Assembly: GCA_002360535.1 (NCBI GenBank)
Contig: DEQR01000078.1
Location: 1 to 62,012, forward strand
Length of the DNA: 62,012 nt
Reading direction: 5' to 3'
Source: Thiobacillus sp. UBA3361
Lineage (GTDB): Bacteria; Pseudomonadota; Gammaproteobacteria; Burkholderiales; Thiobacillaceae
Shown here: positions 34,549 to 42,913 of the stretch, piece by piece
How the letters are laid out: each line of letters opens with the position of its first letter
How positions within the stretch are numbered: the first letter of the stretch is position 1
The notes under the pieces: model-generated
Database searches by the model: none
Seen by the model: the letters and a program-made list of their open reading frames with translations, nothing else
Told to the model about the DNA's origin: nothing
Translations under genes and position numbers: made by a program

Positions 34549-34562
34549 TTGACTGCGGTCAA
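34549..34562 (+). promoter_or_regulatory. FNR/DNR-family dyad
   Basis: TTGAC-TGCG-GTCAA is a perfect 5-4-5 dyad of the CRP/FNR type; FNR prefers TTGAT/ATCAA, while DNR/NnrR-type proteins tolerate variants such as this. The centre is 51 bp upstream of the ATG at 34607. A -10-like TCTATT at 34587 would give a very short leader. Anaerobic or NO control of the following two genes is inferred. Confidence 0.6.
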
Positions 34563-34606
34563 GCAATGTTGATCAAATCGATCGGTCTATTTCCTTAGGA
34601 TTGATC

Positions 34607-35725
34607 ATGTCCCTCGCCAGCCCCACCCTGGATCTCAAGCAGACCATGCATTCCATCATCCAGCGCATCGCCACCGGGCCGGAGCTGTCCAAGGACATTG
34701 CTCAGGACGAGGCCCGGCTGGGCATGAAGGCGATCCTGGAGAACGCCGTGGATCCGGTGCAGGCTGGCATCTTCTTCATTGCCCTGCGCATGAAGCGGGA
34801 GACCAACGACGAGAACAAGGGCATCCTGGATGCGATTCTGGAGGCCACCCAACGGGTGACCGCAGAAGTGGACGAGGTGGTGGACATCGCCGACCCCTAC
34901 GACGGCTACAACCGCTGCCTGCCCGCGGCGCCCTTCCTGGGGCCGGTGCTGGCCGAGCTGGGGGTGCCGGCGGTGAGCCACGGGGTGGACGCCGTGGGGC
35001 CTAAGTACGGCGTCACCGCCCGCCACGTGCTGGCCGCCGCCGGGGTGCCGGTGGACCTGAATCCGGCCCAGGCCGCTGCCCGCCTGGCTGATCCGGTCCT
35101 GGGTTGGACCTACCTGGACCAGGTCCAATTCTGTCCCGGTCTGCATGACCTGGTGCCCCTGCGCGCAAAGATCATCAAGCGCCAGGCGGTGACCACCGTG
35201 GAGGTGGCGGCCCGGCCCATCGCCGGCCGCAAGCGCACCCACTTCGTCACCGGCTACGTGCACAAGCCCTATCCGCCCATCTACGCCATGCTGGCCCGGC
35301 ACGCGGGTTTCGATTCGGGGCTCATCATCCGCGGCGTGGAGGGCGGCGTGATTCCCAGCCTGCGCCAGCCGGGCAAGGCGTTTTGGTATCGAGACCGGGG
35401 CGAGGAAGTGGAAATGGACATCGACCCGGTTTCCCTGGGTATCGAGCAGAGCGCGCGCGCGGTGCCCCTGCCCGATGATCTGCCCAAGTCGGAGCGGGAG
35501 GGCGATGAGGTGGCCATCATGGTGGACGTGCGGGCCACCGCCCAGGCCGCCGCCGAGGCGGGCATGGAGGCCCTGGCCGGCAATCGGGGGGCGACCTACG
35601 ACTCCCTGGTGCTGGGCGCGGCCCTGATCCTGCGCCATGTGGGCAAGGCCCGTTCCCTCATCGAGGCGGCCGAGCAGGTGCGCGCGGTGCTGGACTCGGG
35701 CCGGGTGCTCGCGCGGGTGAAATGA
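34607..35725 (+). CDS. anthranilate phosphoribosyltransferase-like (GT3) protein
   Basis: A 372-residue protein with the overall shape of TrpD: an N-terminal helical domain (ELSKDIAQDEARLGMKAILENAVDPVQAGIFFIALRMK) and an alpha/beta domain. The PRPP-binding GTGGDG motif of true TrpD is missing; the corresponding place reads DPYDGYNRC, so tryptophan synthesis is unlikely. SHGVDAVGPKYGVTARHVL and HKPYPPIYAMLARHAGF are conserved-looking segments. ATG 34607 has AGGA 6 nt upstream. It overlaps the Rieske gene by 4 bp. Function unknown; the FNR-type box and its partner suggest anaerobic redox metabolism. Confidence 0.7.
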   Translation: MSLASPTLDLKQTMHSIIQRIATGPELSKDIAQDEARLGMKAILENAVDPVQAGIFFIALRMKRETNDENKGILDAILEATQRVTAEVDEVVDIADPYDGYNRCLPAAPFLGPVLAELGVPAVSHGVDAVGPKYGVTARHVLAAAGVPVDLNPAQAAARLADPVLGWTYLDQVQFCPGLHDLVPLRAKIIKRQAVTTVEVAARPIAGRKRTHFVTGYVHKPYPPIYAMLARHAGFDSGLIIRGVEGGVIPSLRQPGKAFWYRDRGEEVEMDIDPVSLGIEQSARAVPLPDDLPKSEREGDEVAIMVDVRATAQAAAEAGMEALAGNRGATYDSLVLGAALILRHVGKARSLIEAAEQVRAVLDSGRVLARVK

Positions 35726-36039
35726 TGCGGGTGCCATACGTCGCCGTGGCCGAGGCGGGCGAACTGGCCCCCGGCCAGATGAAGCGGGTGCGGGTGGGCG
35801 GCAAGAGGCTGCTGCTGTGCAATGCCGAGGGCAGCCATTACTGCGTGGACGAGATGTGCAGCCACGAGGACTACTCGCTTTACTTCGGCTGCATCAAGGG
35901 ACGCAGCATCAAGTGTTCCCTGCACGGCAGCCATTTCGACCTGGCCGACGGCCGGCCCCTGAACGAGCCGGCCGATTGCCCCATCCGCAGCTACCCTGTG
36001 GCGGTGGAGGAGGGCCAGGTGTGGGTGGATCCGCGCTAG
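35722..36039 (+). CDS. Rieske [2Fe-2S] ferredoxin-like protein
   Basis: A 105-residue soluble Rieske domain resembling NirD or biphenyl-dioxygenase ferredoxins. Where the usual first ligand pair is CxH, the sequence reads DEMCSHEDYSL, and the second pair is CSLHGSHFDL, so both Cys-His pairs are intact. It overlaps the end of the TrpD-like gene (ATGA) and so is its functional partner, probably as electron donor. No dioxygenase gene is present nearby. Confidence 0.9.
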   Translation: MMRVPYVAVAEAGELAPGQMKRVRVGGKRLLLCNAEGSHYCVDEMCSHEDYSLYFGCIKGRSIKCSLHGSHFDLADGRPLNEPADCPIRSYPVAVEEGQVWVDPR

Positions 36040-36067
36040 CCAGTGCGCCGCCTTTCCACTTGCATCC

Positions 36068-36092
36068 CTTCCCCTTCTTCCCGAAGGGGAAG
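36068..36092. terminator. stem-loop after the Rieske gene
   Basis: CTTCCCCTTC and GAAGGGGAAG form a perfect 10 bp stem with a 5 nt loop, 29 nt after the Rieske stop. A likely transcript end, without a U-tract. Confidence 0.6.
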
Positions 36093-36214
36093 AGAGATCG
36101 GCGCGGCGGCGAGCGCCCGCGTAAGCCATACTTTTGAAATCCCATCCGTCCGCAACTTTCCATCCCCACGCGGGGTCGGGATAATCCCAACCTGTTGCGC
36201 CGAGCGATCAACCC

Positions 36215-37438
36215 ATGAATCTCAAGAAGTTTCTCCTGCCCGTGGCCCTGCTGGCCCTGGGCGTCGGTGGCTTTGCCGCCCTCAAGGCCACCAAGCCCAA
36301 ACAGCCGGCGGTGCCGCCCAAGGAACAGGTCTGGCGGGTGGAGGTGGTGCCGGCCCAACCCTCGACGCTGAGCCCCGGCCTGACCCTGAACGGCACGGTG
36401 GAAAGCCCCCGTTTCACCGAGGCGGCGGCGCCCGGCGTGGGGCGTATCGCCCGCGTGCCGGCGCGCGAGGGCCAGGTCGTCGGCCAGGGCCAGGTGCTGC
36501 TGGAGATGGACGATCGCGATTTCGTGCCCAAGGTGGCGCAGGCCCGGGGCGAGGTGGATGAACTGGTGGCCACCATCCGCAGCGAGGAGTTGCGCCATGC
36601 TTCGGACCTGGACCAGTTGGCCGAGGAAAAACGTCTGCTGGAGTTCGCCGCCGCCGACGTGGCGCGTTTCGAGCGGCTGCGGGAGGAGAAGTTCTATTCC
36701 CAGGCGGCCGTCGATCAGAGCCGCGGCACCCTGGCTCGCCAGCAGATCAGCCTGCGCAGCCGCGAGCTGGCCATCGCCGACCACAAGGCGCGCCTGGCCC
36801 AGCTGCAGGCCCGGCTGACGCGCGCCCGGGCCAACCTGGAGCAGGCCGAACTGGCCCTGGCCCGCAGCCGTGTGGTGGCCCCCTTCGCCGGTTATGTGGC
36901 CAAGCTGGAGGTGGCCACCGGCGACCAGGTGAACACCGGCCAGACCCTGCTCACACTCTACCCGGCAGACGGCCTGGAGATACGCGCCAAGCTCCCGGCC
37001 ACCCACCAGGACGCAATCCTCGCCCGCATGGACCGGGACAAGGCCCTTCCTGCCACGGCCCTGGTCGGCGGGCGGTCCCTGAACCTGCGCCTGAGCCGGG
37101 TGGCGGGGGCGGCGGATACCCGCGGCCTGGATGCCTTTTTCGTCCTGAACCGGCCCGACCCGGACCTGCGCCTGGGCAGCCTGGTCACCCTGCAGTTGAG
37201 CCTCGCGCCCGTGGAGCAGGCCGTCTCGCTGCCCTATACGGCGCTCTACAACGGCCGCCGCATCTATCGCGTCCGCGCCGGCCGGCTGGAGGCGGTGGAG
37301 GTGAAGGTGCTGGGCGAGCAGGGCGGCGTCGCCAACCGTCTGCTGGTGCACAGCCCCGAGCTGCGCAAGGGCGACCCGATCGTCACCACCCATCTGCCCA
37401 ACGCGGTCAGCGGCCTGCGCGTGGAGGTCAAGGGTTGA
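36215..37438 (+). CDS. RND efflux periplasmic adaptor (membrane fusion protein)
   Basis: A 407-residue membrane fusion protein. It has an N-terminal membrane anchor (KKFLLPVALLALGVGGFAAL), a lipoyl/barrel-sandwich half (GVGRIARVPAREGQVVGQGQVLLEMDD), a long coiled-coil hairpin at about 95-215, the second lipoyl half (VVAPFAGYVAKLEVATGDQVNTGQ) and a beta-barrel and C-terminal domain. Such proteins link an inner-membrane RND or ABC transporter to an outer-membrane channel. No transporter follows; the next genes encode a small exported protein and a patatin. Its partner must lie elsewhere. Confidence 0.88.
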   Translation: MNLKKFLLPVALLALGVGGFAALKATKPKQPAVPPKEQVWRVEVVPAQPSTLSPGLTLNGTVESPRFTEAAAPGVGRIARVPAREGQVVGQGQVLLEMDDRDFVPKVAQARGEVDELVATIRSEELRHASDLDQLAEEKRLLEFAAADVARFERLREEKFYSQAAVDQSRGTLARQQISLRSRELAIADHKARLAQLQARLTRARANLEQAELALARSRVVAPFAGYVAKLEVATGDQVNTGQTLLTLYPADGLEIRAKLPATHQDAILARMDRDKALPATALVGGRSLNLRLSRVAGAADTRGLDAFFVLNRPDPDLRLGSLVTLQLSLAPVEQAVSLPYTALYNGRRIYRVRAGRLEAVEVKVLGEQGGVANRLLVHSPELRKGDPIVTTHLPNAVSGLRVEVKG

Positions 37439-38130
37439 CCGGGGCGGCGCGGCGGCGCCTGGCTGCCGGCCTGCTGCTGGCCTGTCTGGCGGCCACGGCG
37501 CGGGCCGAGGCGGTGACCGAGATCCGCTACGCGGACCGGGAGCCGGACGGGAGCACGTACCAGAGCCGCATCCTGATCGCCGGCGAGCGCATGCGCATGG
37601 ACTACGGCCGCGACGACGAGGATTTCATCCTTTACGACCGCAAGGCCAAGGCCGTCTATCTGGTCGCGCACCTCGCCCGGCGCATCACGGAGATCGCCGC
37701 CGCCAAGCCGACGGTGAAGACGCCCAAGGGCTGGCGCGTCAAACTCGACAGCCAGCCCTCCGGCAAGGACCGGCTGACCCAGGCGCGCCTGAACGACAAG
37801 CTGTGCGCCGAGTTCAAGAATGCCGACCTGCTGCGCGACGAGGCGCGCCTGATGGCCGATTTCCGCCAGGCCTTGTCGGCCAACCAGGCGGCTGCCTGGG
37901 CGGCGACCCCGGCCGAATTGCGTGACGGTTGCCAATGGCTGATGGACGTGAAGGAGGCCGGCGCGGAATACCGCCGCGGGCTGCTGCTGGCCCTGCGCCA
38001 GGCCGACGGGCGCAGCCGCGTCTATCAGAGCCACGCCGGCCGCGAGGTGCCGGCCGATCTGTTCGCCCTGCCCGCCGATTACACCCGCATGCGGATCGGC
38101 GGGACCGAGACGCGTGGCGGCGGGAAATAG
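37435..38130 (+). CDS. exported protein of unknown function
   Basis: A 231-residue protein with a signal peptide (RRRLAAGLLLACLAATARA). The body has EIRYADREPDGSTYQSRILIAGERMRMDYG, resembling uncharacterised DUF4412-like periplasmic or lipoprotein folds. A paired Cys (KLCAEF and DGCQW) could form a disulfide. The start codon is TTG, overlapping the TGA of the adaptor gene, so the two are coupled. Confidence 0.65.
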   Translation: MTGAARRRLAAGLLLACLAATARAEAVTEIRYADREPDGSTYQSRILIAGERMRMDYGRDDEDFILYDRKAKAVYLVAHLARRITEIAAAKPTVKTPKGWRVKLDSQPSGKDRLTQARLNDKLCAEFKNADLLRDEARLMADFRQALSANQAAAWAATPAELRDGCQWLMDVKEAGAEYRRGLLLALRQADGRSRVYQSHAGREVPADLFALPADYTRMRIGGTETRGGGK

Positions 38131-38142
38131 GGAGGGTCGGCC

Positions 38143-39012
38143 ATGTGGGGAGAAGCGCGGCGCATCGTACCCATCCTGGCCGGAGGGGGGACGCGCCTGC
38201 CGGCCCACGTCGGGGTGCTGTCCGCCCTGCGTGACCTGGAGATCGGTTTCGACCATCTCGTGGGCGTGTCCGGGGGGAGCATCGTCGCCGCCCTGCACGC
38301 GGCGGGCAAGACCGTGGACGAAATGCAAAACCTGTTCCGCGACACGGATTTCCGACAGTTCAGGGGCTTCAACCTGTATCAGCTCTTGGCCCACGGCGGT
38401 CTGACCGACGGGCGCCGCTTCGAGGAATGGCTGGACGCCCAGTTGGACGGGGCCTGTTTTGCCGACCTGGGTTTCCACCTGCACGTGGTGGCCACCGATG
38501 TGGTCGGCGGCGAGCCGGTGGTGTTCGACCGCGACACCACGCCGGAAATGAACGTGGCCGAGGCGGTGCGCGCCTCCATGGGTATCCCGTTGCTGTTCGC
38601 CTTCCGCCGCTGGCAGGACAAGGTGCTGGTCGATGGCAGCATCCTGGCCGAGGACGTGCTGCGCCGGGATTGGACCGGCGACGGCACCCCGTCCTGCTGC
38701 TTTCGCCTGCGCGCCAGCCAGTTGGGGGTGGGGCGAGCCATGCGTGCCTGGTTTCCCCTGCCGGACTATCTGGTGATGCTGGTACGCGCCTTCATGACCA
38801 CCCTGTCGCGTGAGTACGTGGCTGAGCTGTACTGGAACACCACCGTGGTGATCGACAGCGGTGCGGTGCCGCCCACCGAGTTCGCCCTGAGCCCGGCGCA
38901 GAAGGATGAGCTTTACCAGCGCGGCTACCGGACCACCCATGAATTTTTGCCCCGCAAGCTGGGGCGCGCCACCGGCCGCGGCGACCTGCTGCCCGACAGC
39001 CTGCCGGCGTAG
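38143..39012 (+). CDS. Patatin-like phospholipase
   Basis: A 289-residue patatin-domain protein. The oxyanion-hole motif is AGGGTRLPAHVGVL; the nucleophile elbow GXSXG is GVSGGS (Ser near residue 44). The catalytic Asp is expected in VDGSILAEDV, where the usual DGG/DGA reads DGS. No signal peptide. Such enzymes hydrolyse phospholipids or esters. It starts 12 bp after the preceding gene in the same direction. Confidence 0.88.
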   Translation: MWGEARRIVPILAGGGTRLPAHVGVLSALRDLEIGFDHLVGVSGGSIVAALHAAGKTVDEMQNLFRDTDFRQFRGFNLYQLLAHGGLTDGRRFEEWLDAQLDGACFADLGFHLHVVATDVVGGEPVVFDRDTTPEMNVAEAVRASMGIPLLFAFRRWQDKVLVDGSILAEDVLRRDWTGDGTPSCCFRLRASQLGVGRAMRAWFPLPDYLVMLVRAFMTTLSREYVAELYWNTTVVIDSGAVPPTEFALSPAQKDELYQRGYRTTHEFLPRKLGRATGRGDLLPDSLPA

Positions 39013-39040
39013 GCCCAGGTTCAACCCGGAGGCACGTGGC

Positions 39041-39103
39041 GAGTCCGGGAGCATTCCCGGCGGTGGATTCCCGGACTCGGCCTTCGGCCTTCTCCGGGCT
39101 ACG
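39041..39103. repeat. palindromic intergenic repeat
   Basis: GAGTCCGGGA (39041-39050) and TCCCGGACTC (39069-39078) form a 10 bp perfect stem, followed by a smaller GGCCTTCGGCC dyad and TCTCCGGGCTACG. This mosaic of short dyads is typical of dispersed REP-like elements. It separates the convergent patatin and lpxH genes and may also end transcription. Confidence 0.75.
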
Positions 39104-39127
39104 CGGCTGCAGCCGGCTCGAAGTGGA

Positions 39128-39862
39128 TCAGTCGGGCAGGCCGACCAGCCGGCAGCCGGCGTGGTCGCATTCCAGATAACCGCCGGTCCCGTACCAGTCC
39201 GGCAGCACCCAACGTTCGCAATCCCGGCCGTCCACCCGCAGTCCGTGCCGGGCGGGGCGATGGGTGTGGCCGTGGATCAGCCGCCGGGCGCTGCTGTCGG
39301 CCAGGGCCTGGCGCACGGCGTCCGTGTTCACGTCCATGATGTCCATCGCCTTGCCCGCCTTGCTGCGGTCGCTCAGCTCGCGCAACCGGCGGGCGATGAC
39401 GCGGCGTTCGGCCATGGGTTTGGCGAGGAAGTCGGCCTGCCAGGCCCGGTCTCGCACCTGGGCGCGGAAGCGCCAGTACTCCGCGTCGTCGGTGCACAGG
39501 CTGTCGCCGTGCATGAGCAGGGTGGAGGTGCCATACAGGTCGAGGGTGGTGGGATCGGGCAGCAGCGCCGCGCCGCTCGCCCGGCAGAAATCCTCACCCA
39601 GCAGGAAGTCGCGGTTGCCGTGCATGACCCGGACGGCGACACCGTGCGCGTCGGCGAGCCGCTTCAGGGCCGCCGCCGCCTGGGCGTGCAGCGGCTCGGC
39701 CAGGTCGTCGTCGCCCACCCAGGCCTCGAAGAAATCGCCCAGGATGTAGAGGGCATCGGCCTGCGCGGCGGTGTCGGCCAGGAAGCGGAAGAAGCGTGCG
39801 TTGGCGTCGGGGCGCTCGGCACAGAGATGTAGGTCGGAGATGAATAGGGTGCGGCCGTCCAC
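39128..39862 (-). CDS. lpxH: UDP-2,3-diacylglucosamine diphosphatase
   Basis: LpxH cleaves UDP-2,3-diacylglucosamine to lipid X in lipid A synthesis at the inner-membrane face. The 244 residues show the calcineurin-type metallophosphatase motifs: FISDLHLCAERP, LGDFFEAWVGDD, HGNRDFLLG, LMHGDSLCTDD and HGHTHRP. It forms an operon with the cyclophilin gene (13 bp). Confidence 0.95.
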   Translation of the reverse strand: MDGRTLFISDLHLCAERPDANARFFRFLADTAAQADALYILGDFFEAWVGDDDLAEPLHAQAAAALKRLADAHGVAVRVMHGNRDFLLGEDFCRASGAALLPDPTTLDLYGTSTLLMHGDSLCTDDAEYWRFRAQVRDRAWQADFLAKPMAERRVIARRLRELSDRSKAGKAMDIMDVNTDAVRQALADSSARRLIHGHTHRPARHGLRVDGRDCERWVLPDWYGTGGYLECDHAGCRLVGLPD

Positions 39863-39875
39863 CCTGCGGCGCGCC

Positions 39876-40370
39876 TTACTCGATCACCTCGGCCTTCTCG
39901 ATGAGCACGTCTTCGCGTGGTACGTCCTGATGGCCGGCGCGCATGCCGGTGGGCACCTTGCGGATGCGATCGACGGTGTCCATGCCTTCCACCACCTTGC
40001 CGAACACGCAGTAGCCGTAGCCCTGGGCGGTGGGTTCCCGGTAGTTCAGGAAGTCGTTGTCGGCCACGTTGATGAAGAACTGGCTGGTGGCCGAATGGGG
40101 TGCCGGGGTGCGCGCCATGGCGATGGTGTAGGTGGTGTTCTTCAGGCCGTTCTGGGCCTCGTTCTGGATCGGTGCGCGGGTAGGTTTCTGCTCCATGGCG
40201 GGGGTGAAGCCGCCGCCCTGGATCATGAAGCCGTCGATGACCCGGTGGAAGACGGTGCCGTCGTAGTGGCCGTCACGCGCGTATTGCAGGAAATTGGCCA
40301 CGGTGTCGGGGGCCTTGGCGGCGTCCAGTTCCAGGACGATGGGGCCGAAGTTGGTGGTGAGCTTGATCAT
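39876..40370 (-). CDS. ppiB: Cyclophilin-type peptidyl-prolyl isomerase
   Basis: A 164-residue cyclophilin (from ATG 40370): MIKLTTNFGPIVLELDAAKAPDTVANFLQY, FHRVIDGFMIQGGGF and SQFFINV, with the active-site Arg in FHR. From 40370 it is cytoplasmic PpiB, with AAAGG upstream. The frame stays open to an ATG at 40508 and the added 46 residues include a convincing signal peptide (RRAGLRALLGLVLAAALPASAAG), giving a secreted PpiA-like form. Both starts may be used. Confidence 0.92.
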   Translation of the reverse strand: MIKLTTNFGPIVLELDAAKAPDTVANFLQYARDGHYDGTVFHRVIDGFMIQGGGFTPAMEQKPTRAPIQNEAQNGLKNTTYTIAMARTPAPHSATSQFFINVADNDFLNYREPTAQGYGYCVFGKVVEGMDTVDRIRKVPTGMRAGHQDVPREDVLIEKAEVIE

Positions 40371-40494
40371 CGGATGGCCTTTCTTGGATTTACGGTTGCC
40401 GGCGGCCGAGGCGGGCAGGGCCGCGGCCAGGACGAGCCCGAGCAGGGCGCGCAGGCCGGCGCGGCGGCCGGCGAAGGGGGATGGGGTGATGCGT

Positions 40495-41733
40495 TCAGCG
40501 TTGAGCATAGCGGGTGGGGAGGTCCATGGTGCGTTCCAGCACGATCCGCCAGCCGCCCGTTTCCTGACGCAGATAGAGACGCTTTTGGGTGGCGTTGGTG
40601 AACTTGTCGCTGGCGTAGTCCTGGGCGAAGGTGGCCACGGCCATGTCGCCGCCCGGATAGAGGAACAGGCTGGTGTCGCTCAGGCTGACGCGAATCCAGT
40701 CCTTGGTCACGATGTTGCGCCGCTTGCTCACCGCCCAGCCGGTCCCGGCCAACTCAAGGAAGGCGGCGGAGTAGTGGCTCAGGAAGCGGTCCGCGTCGCG
40801 GCTTTCCCAATCGCCGCGCCAGGTGTTCAGTTGATCCCGCAGCTGGCCGCGCAGGGCCAGCCACTCATCGCGGGGCAACCATTCGGTGCGGTCGGCGATC
40901 AGCACCGGGGTGACGCCCACCTGCACATACTGGCTGAGTTCGGTCAGGTCCGGGTTGGTGACCACCACGCAGCCGTCGCTGGAGCGGGGCGGGCGGCTGT
41001 AGGTATCGAAGGGCACGCCGTGCAACCAGATGCCGTGCCCGCCGCGTCCCTGGGCCTGGTCCCATTCGTTGGGGTAGGTCAGGGGGAAGGCGCCGGCGCC
41101 GTAGAAATTGGTCAGTTCCCTGGGCGTCAGGCGCTGGGAGATGTGGTACAGGCCCATGGGCGTCTTCTTGTCGCCCTCCACCCGCTTGTCGGTGCCGTTG
41201 CGGCCGATGGTCATGTAGTAGTCGCGGATCAGGCGCGGCTCGCCGTCCACGTTCTCGAACAGGTACAGGCGGGCGCGGCTGGCGTCGGCCAGCAGGGCGA
41301 ATTTCTGGTCGCCGGACAACTGCAGGATCTGCTTGGGCAGCAGTTCGGGGTCCGGCTGATCAACGTAGCGCATCAGGCGTACCCGCGCCTCATCGCGCAG
41401 GTCGGACAGGGATTGCTGGGAGGCGGCGGGGGCGGCACCCAGTTGGGTCAGGGGCCGGGCGCGGGCCATGAGCAGGTCGCCCTTGATCAGGTGGGCCAGC
41501 TTGAAGTCCGGGCGCAGGGCGATGAGCCGTTCCACCTCGCCCATGGCGTCGTCCATGCGGCTGTCGCGGATGCCCTGGAAGATGCTGGCCAGCAGGGTGT
41601 CGGTGGCGCCCAACGGCCGGATGATACCGCCGCCCAGCGTGTCATCGGCCCAGGCCGGGGCGGCGAGCAGGATCAGACCGGCGGCCAGGCATTGGCGGCT
41701 CAGCCGGCGCAGGAGGAAAAAGAGGCGGGACAC
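40495..41733 (-). CDS. L,D-transpeptidase (YkuD domain)
   Basis: A 412-residue exported protein: signal peptide SRQCLAAGLILLAAPAWA, an N-terminal helical segment, the YkuD catalytic domain with HGVPFDTYSRPPRSSDGCVVV (His, Ser-x-Gly-Cys type) at about 245-265, and a C-terminal SnoaL-like domain. These enzymes form 3-3 cross-links or attach proteins to peptidoglycan. It shares an operon with the TPR protein, five base pairs upstream, which ends in a similar SnoaL-like domain. Confidence 0.92.
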   Translation of the reverse strand: MSRLFFLLRRLSRQCLAAGLILLAAPAWADDTLGGGIIRPLGATDTLLASIFQGIRDSRMDDAMGEVERLIALRPDFKLAHLIKGDLLMARARPLTQLGAAPAASQQSLSDLRDEARVRLMRYVDQPDPELLPKQILQLSGDQKFALLADASRARLYLFENVDGEPRLIRDYYMTIGRNGTDKRVEGDKKTPMGLYHISQRLTPRELTNFYGAGAFPLTYPNEWDQAQGRGGHGIWLHGVPFDTYSRPPRSSDGCVVVTNPDLTELSQYVQVGVTPVLIADRTEWLPRDEWLALRGQLRDQLNTWRGDWESRDADRFLSHYSAAFLELAGTGWAVSKRRNIVTKDWIRVSLSDTSLFLYPGGDMAVATFAQDYASDKFTNATQKRLYLRQETGGWRIVLERTMDLPTRYAQR

Positions 41734-41738
41734 GCAGC

Positions 41739-42809
41739 TCAGCCTTCCTCTAGGATTTTCCAGGCGCCGTCACGCCAGCCGAAGATGAGGGTCTTGCGCA
41801 TCCGGTCCTGGACGATGTTGGACTCGTAGCGCTGGGTGAAACGCACCCGGACCTTGTCGCTGGCCAGGGTCCGGAAGGAGAACTGGCTGATATCGACCTT
41901 GATGAATTCGGGACGGGACACCCGCTCGCGGCGTTCTGCTTCCCAGGCCGCCCGGTCCTGCCCGTCGGGCAGCTTGAAGTCGGCGGCGTACATGGCCAGG
42001 TAGGCGTCGGCGTCGCGGGCGGACCAGGCCTCGGCCCAGGCCTTCAGGGCCTGCTGGGTCTCGGCCTTGGGGTTCTTGGGCTTGGCGGCGGAGGAGGGTT
42101 TGGCCGGAGCCTGGGGCTTGGCCGGGGTGGCCGCGGCTGCAGTGGGCTTGGCAGGTTCGGCTGCGGCCACTTTGACCGGCTCGCTGGCGGCGGCGGGCGC
42201 CTCGGCGACCTTGTCGGGATTCTTGCCCGGATTCCCCTCGGGACCGGATGCGGGCTTGCCGGCGGGTTTGGTGGCCGGCTTGGCCTTGCCCGCGTCGCTG
42301 GCGCGGGACGGGCCGAACAGGTCCTTGATCATGGCCAGCTTGGTCTGGGCCGAGGTGTTGCCCTGATCCAGCTGCAAAGCCTTGTCGTAGGCCAGGGATG
42401 CCATCTTGGCGTAGATGTCGCCCAGGTTCTCGTGGGCGGTGGCGTAGCTGGGATGAGTGCGGATGGCCATCTCCAGGCTCTGCTTGGCCCGGTCGTACTG
42501 GCCCTGGGCGGCATAGAGCACGGCCAGGTTGTTGTAAGGCTCGGGCAGTTCGGGGTAGTCCTCGGTCAGGTCGTTGAAGACCTTGATGGCCTCCTGATAA
42601 CGGGTCAGCTCGGTGAGGATCAGCCCCTTGATGAAGCGGCCCTGGGCATCCTTGGGGTTGGCGCTGACATAGCCGTTGATCTTTTCCAGGGCGGCGGTGG
42701 GCTGGCCCTGGCGCAGGAGTTTGCTGGCGTCTTCCAGGCGTGGCGCGGCAGCGAGGGCCACGGCGGGCAACAGGGCGACGAACAGGAGGGAAAATCGGGT
42801 CATGGGCAT
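41739..42809 (-). CDS. exported TPR protein with SnoaL-like C-terminus
   Basis: A 356-residue exported protein. After the signal peptide (FSLLFVALLPAVALA) come about four TPR repeats (for example YNNLAVLYAAQGQYDRAKQSLEMAI). A long Ala/Pro/Lys-rich linker at about 165-245 follows, and a SnoaL/Cds6-like domain (AWSARDADAYLAMYAADF). It is followed by the L,D-transpeptidase, which carries the same type of end domain, suggesting a shared cell-wall function. Start at 42809 or 42803. Confidence 0.85.
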   Translation of the reverse strand: MPMTRFSLLFVALLPAVALAAAPRLEDASKLLRQGQPTAALEKINGYVSANPKDAQGRFIKGLILTELTRYQEAIKVFNDLTEDYPELPEPYNNLAVLYAAQGQYDRAKQSLEMAIRTHPSYATAHENLGDIYAKMASLAYDKALQLDQGNTSAQTKLAMIKDLFGPSRASDAGKAKPATKPAGKPASGPEGNPGKNPDKVAEAPAAASEPVKVAAAEPAKPTAAAATPAKPQAPAKPSSAAKPKNPKAETQQALKAWAEAWSARDADAYLAMYAADFKLPDGQDRAAWEAERRERVSRPEFIKVDISQFSFRTLASDKVRVRFTQRYESNIVQDRMRKTLIFGWRDGAWKILEEG

Positions 42810-42913
42810 CGGTGCTATACTTTGCGTGGTTTCCGCGAGGTCTTAACCGCCTGGATTCTAGCAGTCCAAACCCCAATTCATACAGTCAGCAAGACGGATC
42901 ACCGGTGTCCGAG

